Source of the DNA: Marsupella aquatica | Taxonomy: Eukaryota > Marchantiophyta | Assembly: GCA_973895155.1 (NCBI GenBank) | Contig: OZ316896.1 | Span: forward strand, 22,754,001 to 22,818,000 | DNA: 64,000 nucleotides | Direction: 5' to 3' | Part shown: positions 11,690-23,410 of the stretch, in pieces | Layout: the number at the start of each line of letters is the position of its first letter | How positions within the stretch are numbered: the first letter of the stretch is position 1 | The notes under the pieces: generated by a model | Database searches by the model: none | The model's input: the letters and a program-made list of their open reading frames with translations, nothing else | Told to the model about the DNA's origin: nothing | Made by a program: the position numbers and the translations under genes

Positions 11690-12401
11690 ATGAATTTTTA
11701 GTGGGTTAGTATGGAGATGATAGGTGGTTGGAGAACATGTGTATGACCAGGTCTACTCTTGGTGAGCTATGCAAGCTTCTGCAGCCATCACTCGTCAAGT
11801 GGGAGACAGCTTACAAGAGATCTATTCTAATCTTTCCTAATGTAGTAGCTGCCAATTACAAACTCACATCTGGTGATGGTCCCATAAAAGTTTTGGAGAA
11901 GTTTGCCATTAAAAAACTTATGCCCCGAGAGTGCTTTATGCACGGCTTTATGAGGTTTGTGAGGCCCTTGGCGAGCATCTAGGCAATTTGGTCTAGCTTC
12001 CTACAGGGAGGAATATACTGGTGGATGTCATGATGACCTTCCATGAGCAGTGTTGCATTCCTAACATTTCAGAATTGGTGGAAGTCACAGGTATATACAT
12101 TGTGGCACCAAACACACTATTTTACAAGATTACTACAAGTTACAAAACTACCTGGACTTGGCACAGACTTGGTATCCTACTTGGTATCATTCTCATCTTT
12201 CCTTGCAACAAATTACCATCACTCAGATTAGAATTCTCTATCTGTTTAATAGTGAAGTCATGTGTAGAAGTCAGGTTTATTTTTGGCTTAATTAATGTGT
12301 ATGGCGACTGCAATAGGTGTAGAGAGCATTATTTTGGATATAATAGTTGGGGACCTAGCCTGGAACCTTGTAGGTTTAAAGATGGCAGAGCTCCTTGCTA
12401 A
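11690..12401 (+). pseudogene. Decayed PIF/Harbinger-type transposase (HARBI1-like nuclease) remnant
   Basis: Successive plus-strand pieces in more than one frame resemble the plant HARBI1 nuclease family. RWLENMCMTRSTLGELCKLL lies around 11725-11785. It is followed by LVKWETAYKRSI, a piece reading RLYEVCEALGEHLGNLV near 11940-11990, LPTGRNILVDVMMTFHEQC near 12000-12060, and NTLFYKITTSYKTTW near 12110-12165. In the family these correspond to the helix-turn-helix region and the start of the DDE nuclease domain. Frame changes and stops (for example tag at 11706 and after the LGNLV piece) show it is not functional. No terminal inverted repeats or TTA duplications were identified. The assignment rests on remembered family patterns. 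Confidence 0.6.
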
Positions 12402-14748
12402 ATGGGACCATCGTCAGCATCAAGCCATCAAGTAAATCTGTATATTTGGAAGCATTCTATGAAATAGGAAACAAAAGTCCGGATGGACCGAGACATTGTC
12501 CATGCCCATCCCCATGGACATCGCTTTTACACCAAAAAGAAAAAAGAACTGGGCGTGGATTGCAGTTGACAACTTTGACTACCTTGGGGAGAAAGTGGTC
12601 AAGACATCACGTTGATCCTGAGTAAGGGCATGACGTCATGACAACTTTCAGGTTCAAGGTTGTCAAGTCGTCAAGCTACCAAGGAAACCGGTTTGGTAAT
12701 GTAATTGAAAACTACTGCAAACAGCAAAGGAGACCGTTAACAGGTCACATTCCAGTCAAAAGTGTAAATAGTGTTATCTGAGTCAGTTTAAATGTTCTGA
12801 GCAAGTCCATCCAAGCTTCATAGACAAAGTGGAGGTCCATCCGGGCTTAGTTTAATTCATGAAATAGAGAAGCTGTGTAAGAGATGGTTGGGGAGATAGC
12901 AATCCCATGCAAAGGGAAAGCCAAGGATTGTACTCTTAGTGGACAAAACTTTGGACCTACTCTAGAGGCCTTCTAATCTTTTGGCACAAAGTTTCCCTCT
13001 TGTAGGCTAGTTGGGTCTCAATCTCGCACCCACTTTGAGTACTAAAATAAAAACATTAATTTTACAACCAGTCTAAGTTCTTGTGAGCCCCATTTGAGTT
13101 GGAATCAATCTCTACATGGTGAGACCCATTTGAGTGAGACTTGGTTCTCTACATGACATGACCAAGTGGACAAATCCCAATCCTACACGTACACCCACAT
13201 TGGGTACTAAAACATTGACCCCACTCAAACCATCTACTCTAAGTTCTTGTGGGGCCCATTTGAGTTGGACATCACTCTCTACATGACATGACTGAGTCAC
13301 AACCTTAGACCTACTCTAAAGGGTCTAGTCTTTTGGCACAAAGTTCCTATCTGGTAGGCTAAAAGCTGGGTCCCACTCAATTCCACTCAAGTCCAGATTG
13401 AATTTGCCAGTCCCTAAAGTGCCTCCCTTTTTTTGTCACGAGAAATGTTGTCACATGCTTGTAATGGATAGACTAGATTTCAGGCATCAACAAAACTCTC
13501 CCAAGTTACTGCCTACCCATTGTCTAAAGTGAGCTTCTAACAACAAAAGTGAAATATGGAAAGTGCCCAACAAGCTCTTCCGCCTTCTTGAAAGGCTTCT
13601 CTTTCTTCCTTTATGTCCAACAGATTTTATTGCAATCTTAATGCCTGGGTGATTTTCTCTTTGTAATGGAGAAGAATGCAAGTACAGTCAATATTTGTTG
13701 GCTGAAACTTCTGTTATACTTTCACTCAAATTAGTAAAAGTAAAAATCCCTTAGACCTTTACACCACAAACTACCCAGGCATATATAAGGGGACAAGACT
13801 TCGAGCAAGACTTCTCTTTTTTCCACATTCCATGATTTACTTCTTTCCTCTAACTTTCCAGTCTGCTCCACTAATTCAGGAAAACATTATTGTTTCTAGT
13901 GAAATTTTGTGTCTATGGTAATCCATAGCTCTTGAAGGGGCAGTTGTCGTTTAAGTGTAGTACGTAAAGTCCAATTACCAGAGCATTATGAGCAATAATA
14001 GTCTCCAAAAGAGAGCTACTTAAGTTTATTAAGGTCCTCTACTAGAGCATTAAGGGCAACTAAATATATAAATTGTATGTTTATCTTGTTTCATGAATGT
14101 TCATATCATTAATAACAAAAGTGAGATTGAAAACATCAATCGAACGGGCCCAACTAATTTCCGATATGTTAAGGGTGAAATGCAAGTTTCAGTTAATGAA
14201 TACTGGTAGAACAAGTACCAAAATAGCTAAACAAGTACCAAAATAGCTAGGATTGGACAGAGTTTGTCAAATCCAGGTGGTTCAACACCTGTGTATATAT
14301 GACCTGACCTTCTACCCTCCATTGTCCAGGGACTAATTTCTTCCACCCAGTTGTTTGACTGAGTTGGTATAAACAGTGAAACTCAATTCAACTTATTTTA
14401 GGGATTGGGCATTAGGGTTACAGCAATTCAGTTTCTGGTCAATTATATCACAGTGAGCTTGTTAGATCTTATTTGAGTTGGGGGCATGAACTTGTTTGAG
14501 CAAAGACTCCAACTCATTCTGTAAATTACTTCCATCATGCACACTCGTCTTTGCAACACCAACTTGTTTTATGAAGTTGTTTCAAAACTTGCTTAAAACT
14601 TGCTTAAAATTTGCTAATATCAAGTCCCAGGTCATTATCAAAAAACCACTTGAACTCCTGCAGTTGGTCTGCAACATGACATGTTTACACCTTACATCAA
14701 ACACATCCAGTAATCTACTCATGAGACCCACATTAATGTGATGAAGCA
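12402..14748. other. Intergenic with old internal duplications
   Basis: No gene is recognised. Between about 12953 and 13385 several phrases occur twice: ttttggcacaaagtt at about 12978 and 13331, ctaagttcttgtg at about 13074 and 13240, and ctctacatgacatgac at about 13147 and 13274. These mark a decayed duplicated repeat. A segment at 13634-13672 resembles 63615-63650 (aatcttaatgcc, then tgattttnnctttgta), which suggests a dispersed repeat family. Confidence 0.45.
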
Positions 14749-14907
14749 GTTTTGTGGCTCCTTAATAGATGCTGATTGAATCCCAGGTCCTGAACATTTA
14801 AAGTAAACTCAGATGCAACCAGGAGGAGTTTTGTGGCTCTTTAATACACTCTGATTGAATTAAAGGCCCTGAATATGTCAAGTAAGCTCAGATGCAACCA
14901 GAGGAAG
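14749..14907. repeat. Two-copy 79-bp tandem duplication
   Basis: The unit gttttgtggctccttaat at 14749 recurs at 14828 as gttttgtggctctttaat. Both copies continue through ctgattgaat, cctgaa and agctcagatgcaacca-like segments. The copies are diverged but aligned over their whole length. Confidence 0.8.
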
Positions 14908-15425
14908 CAGAGTTTGTCATTACTTTCATATCTGAGATCAAAGAGAGAGACCCTGTTAGACTTTGTCAGGCCATACTGTAGTGGACATGGCATGGCAGGA
15001 GCTTTCAGGGTAAATTAATCTCCTTTGCCTAGCCAAGAGATAGAAGTTCCTTGACATGGTGCTGAAGGGTGAAGATAATTTGTCAAACAAACTGAAACTG
15101 ACTCTTCAGCCAAAAGAAGAGAGGTATTGTAAGCTGCTAGGAAATAGGAGATTTGGCTAGCGGGGCAAAAAACAATGTAAGCGCGTCCAGGGCCAATTCC
15201 CATTATGTACCAATGTTTGTTTAATTAAGCCAATACATCTAGAACTGGACTCTTTTCCAAAAAAAAATCTCATCTGAAAACTGTTTGATGCACATATCCA
15301 TCAGCCAAACTAGAGAAAGATATGTTGAATGATGTAAGATCTATCAAGGGTCTGGATCACTCAGGGTCTCACCAAGAAACACTTTTCATTTAGGGGGTCC
15401 ATCAAGCATATACCTCCCCAAAACT
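14908..15425. other. Intergenic, nothing recognised
   Basis: AT-rich sequence without a supported open frame. Its right end leads into the 29-bp minisatellite. Confidence 0.4.
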
Positions 15426-15805
15426 AGATGGCACAGAACCCCCAAAATTAGATGGCACCTCCCTTAAACTAACTACAGTAGATGGCACAACCTCCCGCTA
15501 AACTAACTCAATGGCACAACCTCCCGCTAAACTAACTAGATGGCACATCCTCCCCTAAACTAACTAGATTGCACAACCTCCGGCTAAACTAACTAGATGG
15601 CACAACCTCCCTCTAAACTAACTAGATGGCACAACCTCACGCTAAACTAACTAGATGGCACAACCTCCCCCTAAACTAACTAGATGGCTCAACCTCCCTT
15701 TAAACTAACTAGAATGCACAACGTCCCGCTAAACTAACTAGATGGCACAACCTCCCCCTAAAATAACGAGATGGCACAACCCCCTAAACCCCCTAAACTA
15801 CATGG
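15426..15805. repeat. 29-bp minisatellite, about 13 copies
   Basis: Imperfect tandem copies of a unit of about 29 bases, gatggcacaacctcccn followed by ctaaactaacta. The central copies are nearly uniform; the first and last are shortened or mutated (agatggcacagaaccccc at the left, catggcacagaag at the right). Variation is concentrated in the ccc-n-cta part. There are no evenly spaced unique spacers, so this is a simple tandem array. Confidence 0.93.
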
Positions 15806-18647
15806 CACAGAAGCCAAGAGGGGACCAGTGAGACGAGACCGACAGGGCCAAAATTATGGGGGAACGGTACTAGAGAGCAAGAGGGGTGGAGCTTGACGGC
15901 CCCAAGATTTTCAACAGGCTCGCTCTCGTTCGATTTGCAGCCTTTCCTGAGCACGTACATTGAAGCTTACACCGTGAGCTTCAATGGCTATGGAAAGGTT
16001 GAGGGTTTTGCGGCGTGGCCCTCCAACAGCTGAGTTGTGAGACGGCGTGAGGAGACGCGAGCTTCACAAAATTAGGAACTGTTATTCAGGCTGTCGGTGG
16101 AGATATTTTCTCATGGATTTGCAGTAGTGCTTCGTGCTCAATTCATGATCCAAGCAATCAGCGGGCTGCCACAATGCAGAGCCGGCGACAGCTTCTGTGG
16201 GTGCTGCAAGGTGGGTTTCTTCGTTTGCTCTCCTATTCTTGGCTGCCAGTCTATTCTTCGCCCCATCTCTCAGTGCATTGTTTTCGTCTTCGTCTTGGGA
16301 ATCCCTGCTGCGACATGGTCTGAGTAAGGTCCCGCGTTTATCTTTTCCTGAGGTTTGTATATGAGCCGGGATCTGTATTTTGGAGCACAGTAGCGTATCG
16401 GAGATGCCGGGCAAATTTTTAGGTTATGAGATTTAGGTCATGGTACGTAGCGGAATAAGATGAATTTGCCTACTGGGAGCTTTGATTTGGTTTGCGACCT
16501 GGGAGCTTAGTTTTAAAGTGTGAGGCCTTTGTAAACATAGTTAGCTTCTTCATTATTTCTTCCCCTCAGGTCACACTGTGCACCAAAAACTCCACGGAGA
16601 AATCGCTGCCTTTCGTAAGGCAGTGAGGATTGGTGGCACTATGGGAATAGTTTAGGACGTGTTTGTGAACGTTCGCCAGTTTAACGATCACCCGGGAAGA
16701 TGTTTTTTATGGCTAGAGTATCCAATTCTCCAATCTTAGTTTGCTAACTCCTTCCTCGGCCCGCTTCATCTTGCAGTAGACTTGGTCTTCAACAAGTGAG
16801 TATGGCGTCGTGAGATAGTGTTTAAATATCCAAGCAAGACCCTTTGGCTTCGCCGTGGGTGACATCGAGCACATGTGTGTGTAGATGAATTCTCGATTCG
16901 TTCAACAGTGCGATAGGAAATCGAAGGTTACTCCAGTTTCTGTGTGCACTACGGATCCTCTGAATTGTTCCTGGATAGATTCGATTATTCAGTTCCCCAG
17001 TTCCGAAGATTCCGTCCACTGCCGGTAGATGCTATCCATCGAGCAGGTTGTAGAGTCGCTGGCACACATCATCGTATTGTACTAACTAGGTAGCATGTGA
17101 AGAAGTAGTGTTCACCACCTCATACAGCGTTGAATGGGGATTGTAAATCTCCGTCCATTTGTACTATGTTTGGGATCATAGGAGTTACCCCGAGCGTTTG
17201 TCCTGTATTCAATTAGCAGACAAATGCTCTTGTGTTGGTCTGATTCGGAGTTGAGATTGCAGAACGCAAGCAGGTCGCAACTGGTCCAAACTTATGGATC
17301 GAAGGACACCAGGTTTGGGGTCGAGTCGAGGCGAGGCGAGGGCTCTTACTTTCCAAGTTGTTGAGGAATTACCGGATGCTGAGAAGGTTGCCATGGGCCG
17401 AAAGGTAGAGAACACAGCCTCTTAACGTAATTATTGTCCGCTCCAAAATTATGTTTAGGTGTGTCGTAGGTGCGTGACATCCTTGAACTAGTCACTCATT
17501 GCTTTCTGAATCTGTAACTCTTTTTCCAACGTCGAAATGTGGTTGGAGAGCAATGTTTTGGTTCTCCTAAAGTTAATAGGGATGGTGTGACAGTGGCAAA
17601 GGCCTTTGCAAACTTGCCTACGGATCCTGGTCCTCCTATTTGCACCTCGTTGAAATTCCCATTGTTCTTTCTTCTTTTAAGTATAGATGAATGCGACGTT
17701 GGAGGACCGAAAACATCTTTAAAACGAACTAGAAGTTGAGGGGGCCTTGAAGCTTGACCGAGGCTATGTATCTCCTTCTTTTATTTTAGTTGTTAAATCC
17801 CCAAAAGTTGTCAGTTCCAATGACCCGGAGCATGGCAGCTTTGATTTAGGCTTGCTGTGGTGGGTTAGTAACACTTGTCAAATGATTGGGACAGATGCCT
17901 GCCCTACATCGTAGCACAAAATGCTGGAGTGGAAGGAGCAGTTGTGGTGGGAAAGCTTCTGGAGCGGCAGAGCATAGAGCTTGGATACAATGAGGCAAGA
18001 GGTGTGTGACCTCTATATCTCTTACTACAAATGATTTCTTCATGTTCTGTTATGATTAGGGAGATGTAGCAGCTGCAAATAACGAGTGGTTTGCAGCACT
18101 GGCATTGTTGAATTAATCAAGCAATTACAGTCGATGAATTAGTAGTGCCTCGGTTAAGCGGCGTGGTTGGTGGGAAATTTGGAAGGATTCGGCTGTCACT
18201 ATAAGTGTTGGTAACTGTAATAGAAATTCTGGTGTAACTTGAGTTATGCATACCATGGAAAAGCCTTGGGAAACTGACTCTCATACAAACGGGCGAAAAT
18301 TCCTCGTAGAGAAGGGAAAACCTTTAGAAGAGAGCTCAACCCTGTCCTAATTAGCGGGATTTTCTTCAGTGAGAATGAATTTTTCGGGGAGTTATCCCTA
18401 CTGGGTTTGATGTGGATGAATCAACTCGTCTATGATGCCTAGGTAGGGTCCTAGCCCTAGAATCAGGGACTTACCGGTCTGCTATCTTGTTGTTAGCGTT
18501 GCATTGTAGAAATATGGTTGACTTCAGAAACAAATAAATAACAATTCATTGCACCTCGTGCAGTCGCTTGCATTTTGTGCTGGTCGATCTGATCGTGGGT
18601 TGTGGTGTCCACAGAGGAAGCCCAGAACACCTGAGTTTAATCATAAG
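15806..18647 (+). promoter_or_regulatory. Upstream region of the PPR-DYW gene
   Basis: About 2.8 kb without a supported coding exon, leading into the intronless PPR gene. The promoter and 5' UTR of that gene should lie here; a spliced 5' UTR is possible but was not shown. The open frame from 18549 has no ATG before 18648 and is therefore leader rather than protein. Short frames at 16097-16327 and 17539-17739 show no family features. Confidence 0.45.
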
Positions 18648-21600
18648 ATGACAAGGAAAGCACTTTGGGTAAATGGCTACTCTACTCCAGCATGGGTGAA
18701 TGCGAGGCTCAAATTGATTATTCAAGGCAGATTGCAATCTTGTGCGTATGGAATTGTGGGCCCCGTCATCCGGCAGATGTCTGGCGTGGCAAAAGTTTAC
18801 AACCCGTGCCTACAGCGGGTGCAGCACGAGCTCGACTCATTTCGTGAGCAGTGGAGGCTTCAGAAGAATGCTGCCGGGAGGGAAGCTCAATCAGCACAGC
18901 CTGACTATAAAGGGGAAGCTGAAGCTCGCGCTGGTTATCAAAGTGTGGCAGGGCATGACAACCATGTAGCACAGCTGGAGGCACCATCCCATCAAACTCG
19001 CCCAGGAGCTGCCAAGTGGAGGGAAGCTGCAAAGATGATCGAGCAGAATCGGAACCTTTCACAGAAAGTCGTTGGTGGGATTGAATCACGTCAACAGAAT
19101 ACAGACAGCTTGAAAGTGCAACTCGAACGAACAGGTGACATGAAAGCGAAATTAACCAGATGTATAACAGCGAACGGTGTCCAAGAAATTCGAGATCCGA
19201 AACCTCTATCCGGGGAGGAAGAGGAGCAGTCTTCAGCTATCTGTGAAGAAAGGGTGACTGAGAATTTAGGAAGGCAAGACATGATAACCGAGGAGCTGCT
19301 CAAGAGAGGAAATTTGAGGGAGGCAGGGCTCGAGTTGATTGGTCAAGGCGATTTGCGATCTCGTTCCGATTGTGGCAGCAGAGATTGGTCTCGAACCAGT
19401 GCACAACGGAATGGCGGTAGTGACATGCATAGCGCGGTGACCACGAGTCAAGCAATTGCTGTATTGCAGAATCGTCTACAACGAGGCATTATTACAAACT
19501 CGTACACATATGTTAAAGTTCTGCAGATGTGCTCAAAACAGAAAGACCTTTTAGCGGCGAAGCAGGTGCAAGACCACATCATCCAGAGTGGAATGGGTAA
19601 GAATCAATATGTGGCGATAATCCTCCTGAATGTGTACATTAGATGTGGGGCATTGTTGGATGCACGCCGAGTTTTCGATCAACTTGGGAAGAAGAGTGTT
19701 ATTACTTGGAACAAAATGATTGCAGGATATGCTAAGAGTAATCATACAGAATCTGCAGTAAAGCTTTTCAATCAAATGCGCCAAGAAGGCGTGCAGCCTA
19801 ATGAGATTACATATCTGAGCATCCTGAAAGGATGTTCCAGCCCATTATCTCTAACATACGGAAACGAAATTCATGAGCATATTCGACACGCCGGATTTGA
19901 ATATGACGTGCGTGTAGGGACTGCCCTCGTACTGATGTACTCAAAATGTGGGTCCATCACCGAGGCAAGGAAAGTTTTTGAAAAGTTGACCAATCGAAAT
20001 GTCATTACGTGGAATGTTATGATTCGAGCATACGCAGAACTTGGTCATGGTGTGGAAGCATACAGACTGTTTCTCCAAATGAGACGGGAAGGTTTACAAC
20101 CAGATGCATTCACTTACGCGAGCATCCTGAATGCATCTGCAAGTGAAGGGGCTTTGGAATGGGTGAAGGATGTTCATGGCCAGGCTAGCAAAGCTGGAGT
20201 GGATTCAGATTTGCGTGTAGGCAATGCACTGGTTCACATGTATGCTGAGACTGGCAGTATAAATGACGCTCGACTGGTTTTTGACAGAATGGAGAAACGC
20301 GATGTAATCACGTGGAATGTAATGATAGGAGGACTTGCACAACATGGATGTGGTCATGAAGCGTATCGAGTGTTTCTTCAAATGAGACAGGAAGGCTTTG
20401 AACCAGATGCATTCACTTATGCGAGTATTCTGAATGCATCTGCAAGTGCGGAGGCTTTGGAGTGGGTGAGGGAGGTTCATGGCCATGCTAGCAAAGCCGG
20501 ACTGGAGTCGAATTTGCGTGTGGGCAGTGCACTGGTTCACATGTATGCAAAGAGTGGCAGTATAGATGATGCCCGTCTGGTTTTCGACAGAATGGAGAAA
20601 CGTGATGTTGTCACATGGAATACCATGATTGGGGGACTTGCACAACATGGATCTGGGTATGAAGCATATCGAGTGTTTCTCCAAATGAGACGGGAAGGCT
20701 TTGAACCAAATGCATACACTTATGCGAGCATTCTGAATGCATCTGCAAGTGAAGGGGCTTTGGAGTGGGGGAAGGAGGTTCATGGTCTTGCTAGCAAAGC
20801 CGGACTGGAGTCGGATTTGCATGTGGGCATTGCACTCGTTCACATGTATGCAAAGAGTGGCAGTATAGATGATGCCCGACTGGTTTTCGGCAGAATGGAG
20901 AAACGCGATGTAGTCGCATGGAATGTAATGATTGGAGGACTTGCACAACATGGATGTGGGGATGAAGCATATCGCCTATTTCTCCAAATGAGACGGGAAG
21001 GATTTGAACCAAATGCATTCACTTATGCGAGTATTCTGAATCCATCGGCAAGTGCGGGGGCTTTGGAGTGGGTCAAGGAAGTTCATGGCCACGCTAGCAA
21101 AGCCGGACTGGAGTTGGATTTGCGTGTGGGCAATGCACTCGTTCACATGTATGCAAAGAGTGGCAGTATAGATGATGCCCGACTGGTTTTCGACAGAATG
21201 GAGAAACGCGATGTAGTCACATGGAATGTTATGATAGGACGACTTGCACAACATGGATGTGGGCATGAAGCATTTCGAGTGTTTCTCCAAATGAGACGGG
21301 AAGGCTTTGAACCAAATGCATACACTTATACGAGTCTTCTGAATCCATCTGCAAGTGCGGGGGCTTTGGAGTGGGTGAAGGAGGTTCATGGCCACGCTAG
21401 CAAAGCCGGACTGGAGTCGGATTTGCGTGTGTGCAATGCACTGGTTCACATGTATGCAAAGAGTGGCAGTATAGTTGACGCCCAACAACTTTTTGACAGA
21501 CTGGGGAAACGCGATGTAATCACATGGAACATAATGATCGGTGGACTTGCACAACACGGACATGGGCATGAAGCCCTGGAGCTTTTCAGAAAAATGATTG

Positions 21601-22439
21601 CAGACCATGTGAAGCCCATCGAGACGTCGTTCATAGCTGTGTTGTCAGCCTGTTCTCATGGGGGCCTTGTTGATGATGGCCGTAGAATCTTTTCAGCTAT
21701 GACGCAAGATTATGGTATGGAGCGTACTGTTATTCACTATAACCTCATGGTGGATATTCTTGGGCGGGCGGGACACTTGGAGGAAGCAAAGCAGTTCATC
21801 AGTGAGATGCCGATCGAACCAAATGATGTAACTTGGACAGCCTTGCTTGGGGCTTGTAGAACTTACGGTAACGTGGAGCTGGGCGAACTGGCCGCTAACG
21901 AGCTTCTCAAGTTGGAACCCGGTAGGGCCTCTACATATGTGCTGCTCTCCAATATCTATGCTGCAGCTGGGAAGTGGGAGAAGGTGTCATCTGTGCGCAC
22001 TATGATGCAAGAGAGAGGTGTTCGGAAGGAGCCAGGGCGTAGCTGGATTGAAGTTAATAACAAGATCCATGAATTCGTTGTGGGGGATACATCTCACCCA
22101 GAAGCGGAGGCGATCTATACTGAGCTGAATAAATTGAGCGAAAAACTGAAGGCTGAAGGCTACATTCCGGATACCCAGCTTGTGTTGCATGATATCAATG
22201 AGGAGGATAAAGAGCTAGCACTTTGCTCTCATAGTGAGAAGCTGGCTATTGTTTACGGACTTATGCACCTACCTTGGGGAGAACCAATTCGTGTAAGTAA
22301 GAACCTTCGGGTGTGTTCAGATTGCCACTCAGCAACTAAGTATATCTCTAAGGTGACCGGACGCGAGATTATTGCGAGGGATGCAAATCGGTTCCACCAT
22401 TTTAAAGATGGAATGTGTTCTTGTGGCGATTATTGGTGA
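18648..22439 (+). CDS. PLS-class pentatricopeptide repeat protein with E/E+ and DYW domains (organelle C-to-U RNA editing factor)
   Basis: Single exon, 1263 residues from the first ATG in the open frame. The N-terminus (MTRKALWVNGYSTPAWVNAR) is basic and Ser/Ala-rich, fitting a plastid or mitochondrial presequence, followed by about 230 residues of charged, poorly conserved sequence. From about residue 265 the protein is a run of P-L-S PPR triplets, ending in E1/E2 motifs (EPGRASTYVLLSNIYAAAGKW, then RKEPGRSWIEVNN). The C-terminal DYW cytidine-deaminase domain has HSE near residue 1195 and CSDCH near 1224 (zinc-binding signature) and ends in CGDYW. DYW proteins bind one or a few organelle transcripts and deaminate a chosen cytidine. 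Residues about 475-979 consist of five near-identical 101-residue triplets. The target site cannot be read reliably because many repeats carry the same code residues. Confidence 0.95.
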   Translation: MTRKALWVNGYSTPAWVNARLKLIIQGRLQSCAYGIVGPVIRQMSGVAKVYNPCLQRVQHELDSFREQWRLQKNAAGREAQSAQPDYKGEAEARAGYQSVAGHDNHVAQLEAPSHQTRPGAAKWREAAKMIEQNRNLSQKVVGGIESRQQNTDSLKVQLERTGDMKAKLTRCITANGVQEIRDPKPLSGEEEEQSSAICEERVTENLGRQDMITEELLKRGNLREAGLELIGQGDLRSRSDCGSRDWSRTSAQRNGGSDMHSAVTTSQAIAVLQNRLQRGIITNSYTYVKVLQMCSKQKDLLAAKQVQDHIIQSGMGKNQYVAIILLNVYIRCGALLDARRVFDQLGKKSVITWNKMIAGYAKSNHTESAVKLFNQMRQEGVQPNEITYLSILKGCSSPLSLTYGNEIHEHIRHAGFEYDVRVGTALVLMYSKCGSITEARKVFEKLTNRNVITWNVMIRAYAELGHGVEAYRLFLQMRREGLQPDAFTYASILNASASEGALEWVKDVHGQASKAGVDSDLRVGNALVHMYAETGSINDARLVFDRMEKRDVITWNVMIGGLAQHGCGHEAYRVFLQMRQEGFEPDAFTYASILNASASAEALEWVREVHGHASKAGLESNLRVGSALVHMYAKSGSIDDARLVFDRMEKRDVVTWNTMIGGLAQHGSGYEAYRVFLQMRREGFEPNAYTYASILNASASEGALEWGKEVHGLASKAGLESDLHVGIALVHMYAKSGSIDDARLVFGRMEKRDVVAWNVMIGGLAQHGCGDEAYRLFLQMRREGFEPNAFTYASILNPSASAGALEWVKEVHGHASKAGLELDLRVGNALVHMYAKSGSIDDARLVFDRMEKRDVVTWNVMIGRLAQHGCGHEAFRVFLQMRREGFEPNAYTYTSLLNPSASAGALEWVKEVHGHASKAGLESDLRVCNALVHMYAKSGSIVDAQQLFDRLGKRDVITWNIMIGGLAQHGHGHEALELFRKMIADHVKPIETSFIAVLSACSHGGLVDDGRRIFSAMTQDYGMERTVIHYNLMVDILGRAGHLEEAKQFISEMPIEPNDVTWTALLGACRTYGNVELGELAANELLKLEPGRASTYVLLSNIYAAAGKWEKVSSVRTMMQERGVRKEPGRSWIEVNNKIHEFVVGDTSHPEAEAIYTELNKLSEKLKAEGYIPDTQLVLHDINEEDKELALCSHSEKLAIVYGLMHLPWGEPIRVSKNLRVCSDCHSATKYISKVTGREIIARDANRFHHFKDGMCSCGDYW
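20070..21584 (+). repeat. 303-bp tandem coding repeats (five PPR triplets)
   Basis: The phrase tttctccaaatgagacggga or a close variant begins at 20070, 20373, 20676, 20979 and 21282, an exact 303-base period. That is 101 codons, one P+L+S triplet. The copies stay nearly identical over whole units, including third codon positions, so they arose by recent unequal exchange or are being homogenised by gene conversion. The next unit, from 21585, is clearly diverged. Confidence 0.95.
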
Positions 22440-23410
22440 ACCCAGATTGAAAGCTGTGTTGGCTGGCTGGAGAGTGACTCCAAAGCAGGACTCTCTGGCA
22501 GCGCAGATACAATCAGGTTTTCGTTGTTGCAACTTTGTAATATTAATTTTGAGATTCTGCTACTTGGGATTGTAACTAGCCCTCTTCTGGCTGGAAGACC
22601 CTTTCATGTAAGAGAAATGTTACGCGAGTTAGATTTGATTGTCGAAATCATTGATTACATCAAGCTATTGGCTTGATGTTTAGAAAATTCTTTTGATATC
22701 TTCTGCAAATATTGTTTTTAGATTAGGGGAAGGTTTGCTTACAGAGCTGCCTTGCCGTGGACATGGTACTGGAAGGGAACTCACTTTGCAGACAGGAGAC
22801 GGTAAAAAATCAAGGGCATAAGGATAAAACTCGCCGATGGCAACCTCCACCAGCAGAAAACTCTTAAGCAATTAGTTTCAGAGGTCATTGTGCTGCAGTG
22901 GAAGCGTTTGGTTCTCAGACTCATGGATGTATCCAGATCTTATCAGCTTGATGGTGTAGATTGGAGATTAGACAATTCAATTCTGGTAACGGTGGCCATG
23001 TTCTCCTGCTTCAAAACGAGTTGACATTTTGATGAAGGATATGAAGTTCCATCTGGAACTCGACTGTTCCAAGCTTCTCAGATTCGCAAGATAAGGTCGT
23101 GAAACGTGCTTAAAAGCTTGTTAACTACTCCGAGTTTAGGGAAGGCGTAAGTTCAGCATGAAAGAATTCTCAAATTACGCGAGAGTGCGAATAGTTCACT
23201 GTACACTGCTATCCTGAAGGATTATCGGACAAGGCAGGAAAGTGGATTGTATTTGCAGTAGAAATTTGCTACGTTGATGGCATGATTGAAGTCCGAAACT
23301 CAGAGACAGTGCACGTGCAGGTAGAAGGAAGCACAGCTCTCCACGGAAAATGGATTAGCATGTCTGTCTGTCTCTTAGAAGGTCTTGAGAAAGATTACTC
23401 CGTTATCTCT
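22440..23410. other. 3' flank of the PPR gene, nothing further recognised
   Basis: Contains the probable 3' UTR of the PPR gene. No other coding feature is supported. Confidence 0.4.

Noticed and set aside
15426-15805. Evenly spaced repeats as a possible CRISPR array
   Set aside because: Units adjoin directly without unique spacers, and the host is a plant; it is a minisatellite.
20205-21608. Long minus-strand open frames (248 and 210 codons) opposite the PPR repeats
   Set aside because: They are shadows of the 303-bp coding repeats, show the same period, and have no independent domain.
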